Origin: Papio anubis
Lineage: Eukaryota; Chordata; Mammalia; Primates; Cercopithecidae
Reading direction: 5' to 3'
NCBI RefSeq assembly: GCF_008728515.1
Contig: NW_022161657.1
Coordinates: 1 to 64,000, forward strand
DNA: 64,000 nt
The translations under genes and the position numbers were made by a program. The notes below the pieces were generated by a model. That model did no database searches. It saw only the letters and a program-made list of their open reading frames with translations, and was not told the origin of the DNA. Positions 35,011 to 46,854 of the stretch are shown here, one piece after another; the stretch's first letter is position 1; every line of letters starts with the position of its first letter.

Positions 35011-36430
35011 GAGTAGAAATTAAAGATACCTCCCTTTGTGTTATTTTATAGATGAGGAAATTAATTGGCTTAGAAGGACTTGAAGAGATTTCAGATCTTA
35101 AATTATAAATGAAATGAAGATATTTAGATAGAAACTACAATCATCAATTAAAAATAGGTAAAATTTTAAAATAATACAAATTTTTTTCTTTCCCTCTCTC
35201 TATATAAAAATACATGCATATAGATACACTTATGCATACATCTATATAGTATTAACTGTATTAATTTTTTAAAATTAAAATTATACTTCTGGTTATGATT
35301 TCTAAAATAACTATTTCCCTGTGTTTTGTTTTTATGTGAGAAGTGTTTCTTCATATTTAACATTGTTTTATTTAACATTTGTAATTTTAAAATAAAATGG
35401 ATTCCTTCTACCATTCAGGCTTCACATATATCCTCAGAAATGCAAACTCTGTGATGTAACAGCTCAAGACAGAAAAATTACAAGTTCTGTCTGATCTTCA
35501 GATACCACCTATTTAACATGAGAAGGATAGTGTCCACTTCAGAGGCTTTCTATAGATTTTAGAAGAGCATACGAATGTAAGAGCTTAAAACGTTTATTAT
35601 AAAACACTCAGAGCTGACCAGTAAGACAAGTGAGTTGAATAAAAAGAAACTGAATCAGCCACGTGATTGGTAGGTCAAACTGATATAAATGTAAGATGAG
35701 TCAAATAGTTGAATGAAAAAGTGCCGAAAGATGAGCCCACTTAAGTTCGTTCAAAGTTGTATTGTCAGTGGTGAGGATAGACCTGGAAGTTTATGGACAC
35801 TAGGTGGGGTCTCGTGGCCTCTTTGGCCCTGGTCCCCAGAAGGTTCGCCTATGATATGGAGGACAATGCAGAGCTTAAGGATACGAAAACACAAAATTTT
35901 GGCCAATGTCATATGCTTAGAAATATCAGGGATGATCCAGAAAAGTGATGTTTTTATTGAAAGTCACTATTTACATTCATCATAGCACCTAGTGTTAGTC
36001 AACTTTGCGCAGTAGGTAATGAGCATGGATGTCACAGTAGCAACTTCGTGTGCACGTTCTTCCTCCAAGGCAAAGAAACCTGGGTTCCTCCCTGCAGCTG
36101 GGTCTCAGTGGTCTGGGCTGTACACAAGACTAAACATTCAGAACATACAGAACGGTATAGCTGTGGGACCAAACATCTTTCCAGTCACCGATCCAAACAG
36201 GACAACCCAGTGTAATTTATAGTGATACCAGGATGGAATACACGGGTTTGGAACTCAAGATAGACGGTGGAGGCTGAACATTTTCTCTAGTGGCAGGGAT
36301 TGAGTCAATGGTGCTTTCAAAGTGTGGCATTTGGGGAGAATGTGCACTCATGTGTACTGAACTTGTTTGTAGGTAATTTCTAGAGTCACATGACATGGTA
36401 TCAGTTCCATTTGTAATGTCAAAATGTGCT
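35011..36430. other. Unassigned sequence
   Basis: About 1.4 kb. Weakly MIR-like text at 35045-35100 (atagatgaggaaattaattg). Two isolated frames (35713-35985, 36019-36222) have no recognisable similarity. Confidence 0.4.
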
Positions 36431-36500
36431 GGATTACTGAGCTTGAGCAAGCTCTGTGGGCTATTCATGCCTTAGTTTTCTCTTCAGTAAAATTGATTTA
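36431..36500 (+). mobile_element. Weak MIR fragment, sense
   Basis: gagcttgagcaagctctgtg and gccttagttttctcttcagt resemble the central sense MIR text. Short and diverged. Confidence 0.4.
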
Positions 36501-38559
36501 CTTTGGGATTTTAAATTATAGTTTGAGCACAGTAGTGAAATAGGATCATGGATACAGCGAGTGCAATAGCTAAGAAGACTGAAAGGAAATATACAGGAAA
36601 CATTTTAGAATTCAGGGCTACAAATTATCTTAAATTTGTCTATTCCTTGGTATCTCTGCCTAACAATTAGAGGAGTATTTCCATCACGTGGAACATTATC
36701 CCTTCATAATGGTCACGCTTCCGACCATGTACTAAAAACAAGGAGAAAACATATTTGCATATCTGTGAACATTAGAGAGAGAGGCAATGAAATGGATATT
36801 GGATGCAGTTTATAAAATTCAACACAAATGGGCACATGGCTGTGAATAGGGCAATTTATGAGGAAATTCAACTAGGAAGCCTCTATATTCCAGAGAAACT
36901 CAAGAGGCTCTGAAAATTCCTCTACTATCAAAATAATTTTTGTAACATAATGAAAACAAGTGAAAGAGGCTGCCCTCATGAAATAGAGGTGCAGACGTTG
37001 GGCCAGAAGTCTAGCTCAGATTTGCAGCCCCTTAGGCTGAATTCCCCACAAACAGGGCCTTGAGGAGAAAGATTAAGCATGTCTTGTCCTCTTCATTAAG
37101 AATCTCTCTAGGAAAGACCTATGGTCGCAGTGGAGATTAATTTTTCTACTAAGTGGGAAACTTGGATCTAAATAGAACGTGACATTTAACACTGTAACTC
37201 AGCAACCTGTGTGGCAGGTGTATTCTGAAAACAGTTTCAAACTACATAGGTGTATACTGACAAAAAATATCTGAGGTGGACATATTGAGATTCTAACCCT
37301 GGATGCTTATAAGGGCTTGGAATATGTGCTGATGGTCAGCACATATGCTTTTTACCCTCTAAGACTCAGTGAGTTCTCTTGACAGCACTGACCTCCCCAA
37401 ATAAGAGCCAGAACCATGGTGTGTGAGGCTGAAAGAGCAGGTCAGTCAGCAGCTAATCAGGAAAATGGAAAGTACTCTGACAGGTAGTTAAAAATCGATG
37501 TGAGGTTTGGAGAAGACTAAAGGGGATGGACAGGAAGGTTAAACAAAGGTGAGCAACTGCAGAAAGCCACTGTCACCATAGGACTGAATGAGCAAGAGGA
37601 AATCTGCTGTCACTCAGAGCCTCCCATCATCGTGCCACTTAGTTCCCCTGAGATGGGGACCCAGCTGTGGAGTAGCGTCCCAGAGGCTGCCTGTGCTGGC
37701 TGCTTTTGCCACACCCACTGCTGGCCATTACCAGGCATGCCAACAAAAGCAGAGAAAAATCATGTCATCTCATTTCCCCTCCCAATCTCCTACTTACACA
37801 CTTACACTTTGCATTTGCAGAATATAGCAGGAGGCTGCCTGGCAGAGTATCTGGGAAAAGTAATTGTGAGGATGGCTTTAAAGGGCAAAAGAAAACTGAG
37901 AAATAACAGACGCAATGCATCACAGGCTAATTACCCAGAGATGTTTCCCTTTTAAGTTTGTAAGAGTCAGTAACAATGGGGTTATTGACTGTGAGGGTCA
38001 GGAAAGTCTGAAGGGAACTAGAAATTGAGGATTTTCATACTCTCCTGGTAAAATTAAAGTAAATATTGCTTTTTTTTTTTAAGCCAAGGCTAACTTAATG
38101 ATCTCTACTTATGCAGGGATATCACTCCTTAATCCAGAATCCTTGGCACTGTTGGGAAGAACTAGTGCTCCGAGAAAGGACCTATCTAGGCAATCATAAG
38201 AAATGGATGCAGTAAGAGAGAAAATGAGTAGAGCCACCTGAAAGCAAAATAATTGATTCGTTTCTTTTATCTTTACACATTCAATCAGAAAATAAATTGT
38301 AGGACACATTTGGAAGGCTATATATTTGTTGATAAAGATCGTAAAACTCAGTTTTTTATTGACTGCTTGCACTAAATTTATATTGTTAGAAAGAAAAATA
38401 CATATATGTGAATATACACAAGGACTTACTTCCTTCCATTTGAGATTCCTTTAATTCAATCTCCTCAATTTCTTCCTTCAATTTCAAATTGAAAGAAGTA
38501 AGTCCACGAAAATGTGGCTTCTAGTACAACATTTGAAAAGAAAAGATTACTAAGATTCT
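36501..38559. other. Unassigned sequence with a nested inverted repeat
   Basis: About 2 kb with no firm family. 37580-37960 is GC-richer and non-coding by eye, although three overlapping frames of 66-107 codons occur. Inverted repeats lie at 38422-38505. Confidence 0.4.
38422..38505. repeat. Nested inverted repeats
   Basis: ggacttacttc (38422-38432) is the exact reverse complement of gaagtaagtcc (38495-38505). Inside it, ttcaattt (38477-38484) pairs with aaattgaa (38486-38493) across one base. Confidence 0.65.
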
Positions 38560-38742
38560 CAGAGAGAGAGAGAGAGAGAAGGAAGAGAGGGAGGAGGAGC
38601 AAGAGAAGGAAGATGAAAACAGAGGAGAAGGAGGAAGAGAGGGAGGAAAAGGAGGAGGTGGAGAAGGATCAGGAGAAGCAGAAGAGAAAAGAAAAGGAGA
38701 ATAAGGAATAGGAGGAGGAGGAAGAGGAGGTAGAAGTGATAA
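38560..38742. repeat. Polypurine (GA-rich) tract
   Basis: About 180 bp almost free of pyrimidines on the plus strand: a (GA)n core at 38563-38580, then ggagga/agaagg units. Open frames across it (38514-38711 plus; 38521-38814 minus) are repeat artefacts. Confidence 0.9.
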
Positions 38743-39976
38743 TTTGCTTTTGCAGAAGTAAAGAAATAGAAGATAAAATATGTGGTAAGAGAAATGGAGA
38801 GAAGCACGAGGCAACGCAATGTTGAGTAAAAATCTTGTTAGCAGGAGTGATCAATATCCTGGGAAAAAGCAATAGTATTGCTCCCTGTGTTTCCCTGTTG
38901 GACAACAGATAAATCTGAGGGAGGAGACTCCTGGGAGAAGGGAGCTATATCAATAAGGGTAAACGTAATTTCTACATGGAAATAATAATAATATAAATAC
39001 AAATTGTCTTCATTAAAGAGTATTTCTGTCATGACACATAAGAATGTAAATCAGGGAATAATCAGGGAAGTGGAGATGATAGGGACACAGGCAGCTAACA
39101 TTGTATGGCTTCTGAATGTTATTCGTCCCTATTTACTTTTCCAATTATTCTTGGAAATAGGAAAAGAAGGTGAAAAAATCTGAAGAATATTTGAGTGAGG
39201 AACGCAAACTTTACAGAGGGTCTTTTGGTTGGACCTCTGTGGCACGTCCACATGAAACACAGGGAAGTTTGATGCGTGCCTAGACATGAGAAATACAAGG
39301 AAACAATGCCACAGGGGACTCCTCAGTTTGGTGGGGAAGGACAAGAATTCTCCTGGTCCTAATGGCGCAAACCCTATGTTACAAGTAGACAAGCCAAATG
39401 AAACCTTTTCACTCAAATCCGATCTGACTGAAGATTTCTAATTCTGCTCAGAACGTTCAAAGTGGCAAGAAAACATCATTCTCATCTTAAAATTTAGAAT
39501 TGCCTGGATAATCTAGAAAAATCTCCATGGCTCTTGATCCCAGGAGATAACTGAACTTGTAGGGCAACCACAGAGTCTGCATCTGAGCTGTGACGAGCCT
39601 CTCACAGGTGAAGGGTGAAGGGTGCAAGAACCACCTTGTCTTTGGCAGAATGCAGGAGGATCTGGTCACCACAGAGGCAGGTAAGAAGAAATCAGCTAAA
39701 ATTTTATTAAATTCTCATGGTCTAAAATGGGCTAATGTATCAGTTTAAAATGTCTGGGAGCCCCAGGAAGAAGTGCAAGCTCTTTTGCACTGGCCTCCAC
39801 TAGGTGCTCAAGGGGAAGATTAGGGCAGAAAAAATGACCAGGATAACGAATAGGCGTAGAGGCATGCAGAGATAATTGATTGCTACTGGGGGACAGAGAG
39901 AAACATCAGACAACTTCATGGAAAGGAAAAATGAACAGTGTAAAAGGAAAATAGCATCTCAGGACCTCAAACTCAC
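38743..39976. other. Unassigned sequence
   Basis: About 1.2 kb with no recognised repeat. A 95-codon minus frame at 39129-39416 has no known similarity. Confidence 0.4.
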
Positions 39977-40608
39977 TGAGTCATGCAACACTGCCTCCCA
40001 TTTTGTTCCTAAATAGGTAGCTGCAAATACAGCAGCCCACATACCTCTTCAGGGGGGCCTCCTTCATCATTTGCCCACAAGAAAATTCCTTGTGGGCTCC
40101 AAGATCTTTACCCTAAAACCGAGTTTTGTTGAATTTCACCCAGACGTCAGTCAAACATTGATTATCTTCACAGGTACAGGACAAGACAAGCAAGAAATCA
40201 TCTCTTCACTCACCTGAGACCAATGCATATTTGACTGCTTCCTTTCCTCTGGGTTTATCTTATATTATGTAAAGATGCAGATTTACTGAGCATGAAGACA
40301 ATGTGCGGCTGACTGTTCCTCTACATGCTCTTTTCACACATAAAATGTGAATTCAGTGAATACTGATTAAAGCCTCAAAACAATGCACTCACTTGTGTCT
40401 TTTATCTACCCTCTCCTTTTTTTCTTTCCTCTCTCCTACTATCTGCTCTTTCCTCTTTAAATATTGAGATCCCTAAACTCTGTAAAAAGCGTAGATCACA
40501 GATGGTTCTGTGATTCTGTTTTCCTTTTACCCAGGCACATCCTCAGCGTTGGCAAAATAAAGCTCTAAATTGATGGAGACTCACCTTAGTCATTTTCTTT
40601 GGTTTTAC
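39977..40608 (+). mobile_element. ERV1-type (MER61-like) solo LTR
   Basis: Class I retroviral LTR layout. Near the 5' end, tgagtcatgcaacactgcct is followed by atttgcccacaagaaaattc and gtgggctccaagatcttt. In the middle lie catgaagacaatgtgcggct, gtgaattcagtgaatactga and a pyrimidine-rich cttgtgtcttttatctaccc. At the 3' end, ttggcaaaataaagctctaa carries the poly(A) signal aataaa and is followed by ttgatggagactcacc. No primer-binding site or gag-like text was seen downstream, so it appears solo. The subfamily name is from memory. Confidence 0.55.
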
Positions 40609-41739
40609 GACAGAGAGCAAAATGCTCAAGGATCTTTCCTCATTAAAAACAAAAGCAAGATATCACATTCCCAGGCAATATCATGCCAAACAAAGATACA
40701 TTAGGGCACAGTAGAAGCAAACTTTTTCTTTCCCTTGGGGATGGGACAAAAACAAAACAAAAACCCTTCTTGGTCACAATATACCACAATAAAAAGCAGA
40801 GGTCAAGACTAACACCAAATATCCAGCAGTTGTTTGGGGAGAAGGCAAGAGTATAGAGAGGGGCCTCCGCTATGGACAGTCATGTAGGATCTAAAAGCTC
40901 AAGGGAGAGTTAAGAACCCTGGAAAAGCCTCCAGCATGGCAGGCCCCCAGTCAATACAAGGTAATGCCTGCATGTTGTCAGAGGAGCTTGAAGCCTATGG
41001 ACACCAAGTGTAAAGATAACAGGAATACAGGAAAATCCAAGCCCAATCATTCATTGATTGACTCAATCAATACATCACACTATTGTCCTGACAGAATAGG
41101 GGTAGTTCTTCTTCGGCATTGGTAGTATTTATCTCAGTCTATACTATTCTTCCAAACGTTGTCCCATTTTAATTCTAAAGAATAATGGGAAAATAGACAA
41201 CCCATTGCTAAAAAATAAATTACTTAGCAAAATAAGACTCAAAGATGATTCAGGTATTAGAATAATGACACATACTGTCATTATCCAAAATGTCAGTATT
41301 TTGTTCATTTGAATTTTTAAATTAATTGTGATTTTTTTCTATTGCCTTAAAATACCACTTTTCTTCATTACTGATTTTCTATTGCCCCCTTCAATTTTAC
41401 CTCACTCACCTCTTCCCAATTTATCAAACAGAAACTTTAAAATAAAACCATTAATATCTTAAATTATCCTGTGCATAATAAATAAGGACTTTCAAAAGAA
41501 GTATAAATATCATTTAAAAATGCATCAGATAGAAATGCCAGAAATCATAAAGATAATAACATAGAGTTAGAATGCATTAAATAAGAAAATAAAAACAAAT
41601 AAGAACAAGATAAACAAGCAAACAAGAAATCTAAAAGCTGTGGGAAGATATCTAGTCTAAGATGAGTGTCGCAGGTGACCCCAAAAGAGGATAAAGAAGT
41701 AACAGGGAGGAAGTACATTTGAACAAACAACAATGACTG
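40609..41739. other. Unassigned sequence
   Basis: About 1.1 kb with no recognised element. The part from about 41480 may be the worn start of the L1 that is clear from 41740. Confidence 0.4.
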
Positions 41740-42830
41740 AGGATTTTTCAAAATGAATGCAAAAGGAAAAGCAAAACCCCAGAAACATCATAGTAAAATA
41801 GCTGTAAATGACAAGGAGAATGTGGAGAGGCCAGTCAGGAAAATAAAAATATGTGATACACAGAAAAGCAAGATAAGACTTACAGGTAGCTTCTTACCCA
41901 ATTAATAGAGCAAGATGGTTGCAAACCCAATTAATAAAGTGAGATTGTCAAAATACTAAAGAACAACAAATAATGTTAACTCAGATTTCTAGACCTAGTG
42001 AAAATATCTTTTAAAAATTAAAGTAAAATAAGACTTTTTTAGCAAATAAATGTTGAGAAAAGGCATTGCCATAAGACCTGCACTTTAGCACTAAATAAAA
42101 TGTTAGAGAAATATCTTTAGAAGAAGTAAGGTGCTGCCAGATGAAAATTTGAATCTATAGAAGAAATAAAGATAATTGGAATGGTAAACATGAAGGTAAG
42201 TATTACATATACACATACATATTTCTTGATAATCTCAAATAAAAATGAAATTAATTATTATCCAACATGCCAATGTTCTAAGCACCCCAATTAAAAGAAA
42301 GGCTGTTGAATTGTATAGAAAACAATACTTAAATGCACGCTGTCTAATAAAAAATGTATTAAATAAAAACATTGATATATTAAAAATAAAAGGATGGGCT
42401 GGGCATGGTGGCTCACATCTGTAATCCCTGCACTTTGGAAGTCCAAGGCAGGTGGACCACCTGAGGTCAGGAGTTCAAGACCAGCCTGGCCGACATGGTG
42501 AAACCCTGTCTCTACTAAAAATACAAAAATCAACTGGGGTATGGTGATATGCGCCTATAATCCCAGCTACTTGAGGCTGAGGAAGGAGAATCACTTGAAC
42601 CCGGAAGGTGGAGCTTGCAGAGAGCTGAGATTGCACCACTGCACTCCAGCCTGGGTGACAGAGCGAGACTCTGTCTCAAAAAAAAAAAAAAAAAGAAAAA
42701 CGAAAAAGAAAAAGAAAAAAGGAAAAGGATGAAATTATATCATAAAAACACTAATCAGAATAAGCGCTTGATATTTTTTAAAAGCAAAAGCAAAAAAAAA
42801 AGAAAATTCCTTAGGTGGTAGAACTGAGGT
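41740..42830 (+). mobile_element. Old L1M fragment (ORF1 end to ORF2 start), sense, split by an Alu
   Basis: acatcatagtaaaatagctg, then ctagacctagtgaaaatatc, taagacctgcactttagcac, aaatgttagagaaatatctt, and tgccagatgaaaatttgaat match the ORF1 3' end and inter-ORF region of old L1s. The Alu at 42397-42722 interrupts it. The L1 text before the Alu (aaaaggatg) continues after it (aaaggatgaaattatatcat, aaacactaatcagaataa). Confidence 0.7.
42397..42722 (+). mobile_element. Alu SINE (AluS-like), sense
   Basis: Full-length dimeric Alu from ggctgggcatggtggctcac to a 3' A-rich tail (42679-42722), with A-box/B-box text and a central A-rich linker. Target duplication aaaaggatg at 42388-42396 and 42723-42731. 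Several diverged sites (for example cactttggaagtccaaggc) indicate an older S- or J-type copy. Confidence 0.93.
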
Positions 42831-43968
42831 TTAAAATTAAAACTTACTCTGGTGTCAGGCTAGTTATATGTTTTGACCTCTTTAAATGCTCTGGACTACA
42901 ATATGGAGTAAACAGTGATGACGCTGCTGCTGCTGATGGTGGTGGTGCTCTAATATTGAATAAAAGTTGTGGAAAATAAATTTCACTTCTGCCAATTAAC
43001 TAAGATTGCAAAGTTAAACATCTAGCTCTTTTTGAAACCAATGTTGAACCCCACATTTGTATGATCTAAAGGGATTTTTTCCTATTTTTTTAAGTAGAAA
43101 AAAATTAGTTTATTTTTAAGAAACAGAATCTGAATCTAACAAGAAAGAAAGCCAGCACACATGAGACCTCATATCATTGCCTGCAAATCTACCTTGGAAT
43201 AAAATTAGAATAACTTAACAGAACATTTACATAGTGTGTTGAATTTAGGTTCTCATTGTAATATTTCCCATATTCTTTTTACTTCATCACATTGCTTTTT
43301 TGTCATATATACCCAAATGTAGTGTGGTCTACCCATTTTATTAAAATATTAAAATCTTCTGGTTATTTTTATTCGGTTTAGAATACAATTTATAAACTCA
43401 AAATTTCTCTTTCCTTTTCTTCTAGTGCCTTAATTACATTTGAAGAGACCTAATTCAAGTTTTTATGGGATTTATTTATTCTGGTTCAATATTAGCCATT
43501 TGTCTACTAAGTTAAATTCCTACTGTTATAAGAAAAAGCCATTTGAAAACACGAATCACAGGAAGGAACTTTCTTTACTTACTTTTCAAAGTGTTCTTCA
43601 AAGTATTTTATTCGTTAAGTCATTTTTGTATTTATATTATTAAAACAAAGTCATGAATATGATAGAGAAACATTGAATTTTAAATATTATTTCTGTTTTA
43701 TCATTTTAATAAATATGTCTTCATTATGTACTTATACAGGATCAACAGTGAGTTTCATCATGTGAATTCTGTTGTCAGAGACTTTCTTCTGAATCCTACA
43801 GAAGTGAAACTTTATTGTAAATCTAAACCACATTTTTCTAAGTCTATTGCTACTTAATTACAGATCATTCAGGTGGAAGAACACACTAATGCACTTAAGC
43901 GGCCAGGAATTTATTTAGTGCGCTGAAGCGGTTCTGTTCTCAAAGAATGGACTGAATGTTGGCTTAAG
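42831..43968. other. Unassigned sequence
   Basis: About 1.1 kb. A short GCT/GGT trinucleotide patch lies at 42920-42948 (gctgctgctgctgatggtgg). No other element recognised. Confidence 0.4.
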
Positions 43969-44335
43969 TGTCTTAGTCTTCTCAGGCTGCTACAACTCAA
44001 TACCATCGACTGGGTGGCTTAAACAACAGACATGTATTTCTCATCATTTTAGAGGCCGGAAGTCCAATATCAGCTGCTAGTAAGGTGATTTCCTGGTGAC
44101 AGCACTCCTTCTGCCTTCTTTATGTCCTGAGATGACAGAGGAAGAGATCAAGCTCTCTTGACGTATCTTCATGTAAGGACACTAATTCCATCATGGGGAC
44201 TGCCACCCTCATGATCTCATCTAAACCTAATTATCTCCCGAAAGCCTCAATTCCAAATACTATCACATTGGGGGTTAGGTCTTGGATATGATCAAAGGTG
44301 AATTTAGTAGGACTACATGTTCTACACTTTATACC
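43969..44335 (-). mobile_element. MLT1-type (MaLR) LTR, antisense
   Basis: Starts tgtcttagtcttctcaggct and contains actgggtggcttaaacaaca, ttagaggccggaagtccaat, aaggacactaattccatcat, accctcatgatctcatctaa, and tcacattgggggttaggtct, the reverse of an MLT1 LTR. The distal end is eroded, so the boundary is approximate. Confidence 0.8.
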
Positions 44336-44654
44336 CACACAATTGTTTACAGGGTTGTTGTCGGCTCCTTCTATTGTAGAAACAAATCCCTGACATTTGT
44401 GCTATTAGTAAATATGTGACAGTCCCAGCTTAATTCCTATTATTATAGCTTTAATGCTAACAATTTGATAAATGTCAGTTAGATAACACAAAATCTACAG
44501 AAGAGATAATTAAGAACAATTCAAGAGAATAAATGAACTAAAGGATAAAGAAATTAAGGTCATGGCGAGACTACCTGGTCAGTTGGATAGCATATGCCCT
44601 CTCAGAAGAAACCTGAGCAGCGTGCAATGCTCTGCTGTTGTCACTAAAAATCTC
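44336..44654. other. Unassigned sequence
   Basis: About 320 bp with nothing recognised. Confidence 0.4.
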
Positions 44655-44779
44655 GGCTGGGCGCGGTGGCTCATGCTTGTAATCCCAGCACTTTGCGAGA
44701 CCGAGACGGGCGGATCAAGAGGTCAGGAGATCGAGACCATCCGGGCTAACACAGTAAAACCCCATCTCTACTAAAAATA

Positions 44780-44822
<43 letters not shown>

Positions 44823-44945
44823 ATAGCGGGCGCCTGTAGTCCCAGCTACTTGGGAGGCTGAGGCAGGAGGATGGCGAGAACCCGGTAGGTGGAACTTGCA
44901 GTGAGCCGAGCCAGCCTGGGCGACAGAGCGAGACTCCGTCTCAAA
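44655..44945 (+). mobile_element. AluY SINE, sense, with internal tetranucleotide expansion
   Basis: Begins ggctgggcgcggtggctcat. The text gagatcgagaccatccgggc and cgacagagcgagactccgtc is AluY-like. The middle A-rich linker has become an (AAAT)n array (44775-44825), replacing the start of the right monomer. About 20 bp are missing before cagcctgggcgaca in the right arm (gtgagccgag runs directly into ccagcctggg). Confidence 0.92.
44775..44825. repeat. (AAAT)n microsatellite inside an Alu
   Basis: About 12 perfect aaat units replacing the Alu central linker. Confidence 0.95.
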
Positions 44946-45058
44946 AACAAAATAAATAAACAAGAAAGAAAGAAAGAGAGAGAGCAGAGAGAAAGAAAGA
45001 AAGAAAGAAGAGAAAAGAAAAGAAAGAGGGAAGGAAAAGAAAAAAAAGAAAGAAAACG
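44946..45058. repeat. Polypurine (GAAA)n tract from the Alu tail
   Basis: gaaagaaagaaagagagaga and related purine units, grown from the poly(A) tail of the preceding AluY. Confidence 0.9.
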
Positions 45059-46330
45059 TCCCAGTGATTGTATCTCTGAAGTCTGAAGGAGCGGTGGTAC
45101 ATGTGAATGAGCAGAGGAGATACAAGCAATTTGTGTGTCTGCCATTCCTTGCTTCCCTGTTCTCTACAACTCTGTGTGTGTGTGCGTATGTGTGTGGTTA
45201 CGCTTCCCCTCCTAAGTAAAACTTGCTTCAAATGCAATAAAAAAGGCAATGCCATTCTAAAAAAACAGGAATGACCAATGAGCCCTATTCTATCTTTTAT
45301 GTTTGCCTTACCTTCCTGTATTAGCCAACCACTTACAAAGAAAACTATGAGATAGATGAAAAGGAAAAATAGAAATTCATAAATTCATTTCCTCTAAGTT
45401 CCACCTGATTCATCAGTAAGCCAAAAGTAGAGAGTGTGCATGGAATGTACAAATATCAAAACACCAAGTCAAATCAAATTACTTATGTTAGTTTTGTGCA
45501 CTATTTTTACTATTTGGCAAAAACAAAAATACATATGCAAGTAAAAGCTATAAATACAAAATGTACAATGTTGATGAGTCTGCATTTGCAATTGAAATTG
45601 TTCATTATAAAGATGAATGGTAAATTCATATTAATTATTTAAAATTTAGCTTTTTTTCTTTACTGTGAATGGCATTAAGTAACACATATGTTATTTAAAT
45701 GTCATGAAAAAATACAAAATTTGTAGAAAATCAAGCAAAACATACCTTTTAGAATCTTTAAGGGCACTTTTTCATTGCTTTTTGAGTACAGGCCCCCATG
45801 TTTTAATTTTGCATTGGGCTGAACAAATTATATAGTCAGCTTTGCCTACACTGTAGTCTCTCCTTGGGGCAAAATTTCAGATTATTTTAAGGAAAGGGAG
45901 AACTAACTCTAATTTTTGAGTTTATTAAAAATATGCAATATGAACCACAGCAGTAGAGAACATTGTCCTGGAGCTATAAACCAAGCAGGATAACTGACTA
46001 CTATGTGTGTGAGGGGATTTTTGTTTGTTTGTTGTTTTATTGAATGTATTTTACTAGTTGGATATTGAAAACTTGACTTTGTCTGGAAAGTCAAACACAT
46101 AGTTTATTATATGAATTGAATTATTAAATTAATTTTAAATTATGCTAAGAAAATATGATTTTGTAAAGTTTAATTCCAAATAATAAATTATGTCACAGTT
46201 AAATATTTCAAACAAATGACAAATTAGGTATGATTTTTGTCATTAGTATTATTTACAGATGAAATTATCCAAAATATCCAATTATCTCTTCTTTTGACAC
46301 CAGGTGAAAATGGGAATAATGAATTTTTAC
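45059..46330. other. Unassigned AT-rich sequence
   Basis: About 1.3 kb. A short (GT)n occurs at 45174-45195. Nothing else recognised. Confidence 0.4.
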
Positions 46331-46336
46331 ATATTT

Positions 46337-46559
46337 AAATTAAAATTTTAGTATATTTATATGTATGCATTTATGAATACAATCATGCATTGGATTATAT
46401 CAATGTATTCATATATACATATAAAAATATATTCATATTTATAGATTATATATGTATATTTACATATATGTATATTTATGTGTGTATGTGTGTATGAATA
46501 TATTTATATGTATATACATACATGCATATATACATATAAATATACTAAAATTTTAAATT
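46337..46559. repeat. AT-rich imperfect palindrome
   Basis: 46337-46365 and 46531-46559 are reverse complements at 28 of 29 positions (core attttagtatatttatatgt). The interior also folds in part: atatacatataaaaatatat at about 46415 against tatatttatatgtatat at about 46500. The whole block is TATA/CATA-rich. Confidence 0.85.
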
Positions 46560-46676
46560 ATAATTTAAGATTTAAATTTTTAAAATTTTTATAGTATTTT
46601 TGGAGTATAAAATAAAATATCAATTTAATGACTTTTACTATGTATCTAATTATACATTTTAACGATGAAAGATACC

Positions 46677-46841
46677 TGGCCAGGCACAGTGACTCACACC
46701 TGTTTTCCCAGTCTTTTGGGAGGCTGAGGTGAGCAGATCACTTGAGCCCAGAAAATTGAGACCAGCCTGGACAACATGGCGAAAATCCATTTCTACAGTA
46801 AGAATAATAAAAATAATAAACATTTTAAAAATATATCTTTA
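46677..46841 (+). mobile_element. Free left Alu monomer (FLAM-like), sense
   Basis: ggccaggcacagtgactcac through gaccagcctggacaacatgg to ttctacagtaagaataataa, then an A-rich tail. Only a left monomer is present. The 13-bp target duplication gatgaaagatacc at 46664-46676 and 46842-46854 shows it inserted as a monomer. Confidence 0.88.
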
Positions 46842-46854
46842 GATGAAAGATACC

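Noticed and set aside
38514..38819. Open frames rich in Glu/Lys/Arg (plus) or Pro/Ser/Leu (minus)
   Set aside because: Pure translation of the polypurine tract.
43946..43959. A second MLT1 LTR start (atggactgaatgtt) just upstream of the MLT1 LTR
   Set aside because: Only 14 bases match and the following text diverges; likely chance.
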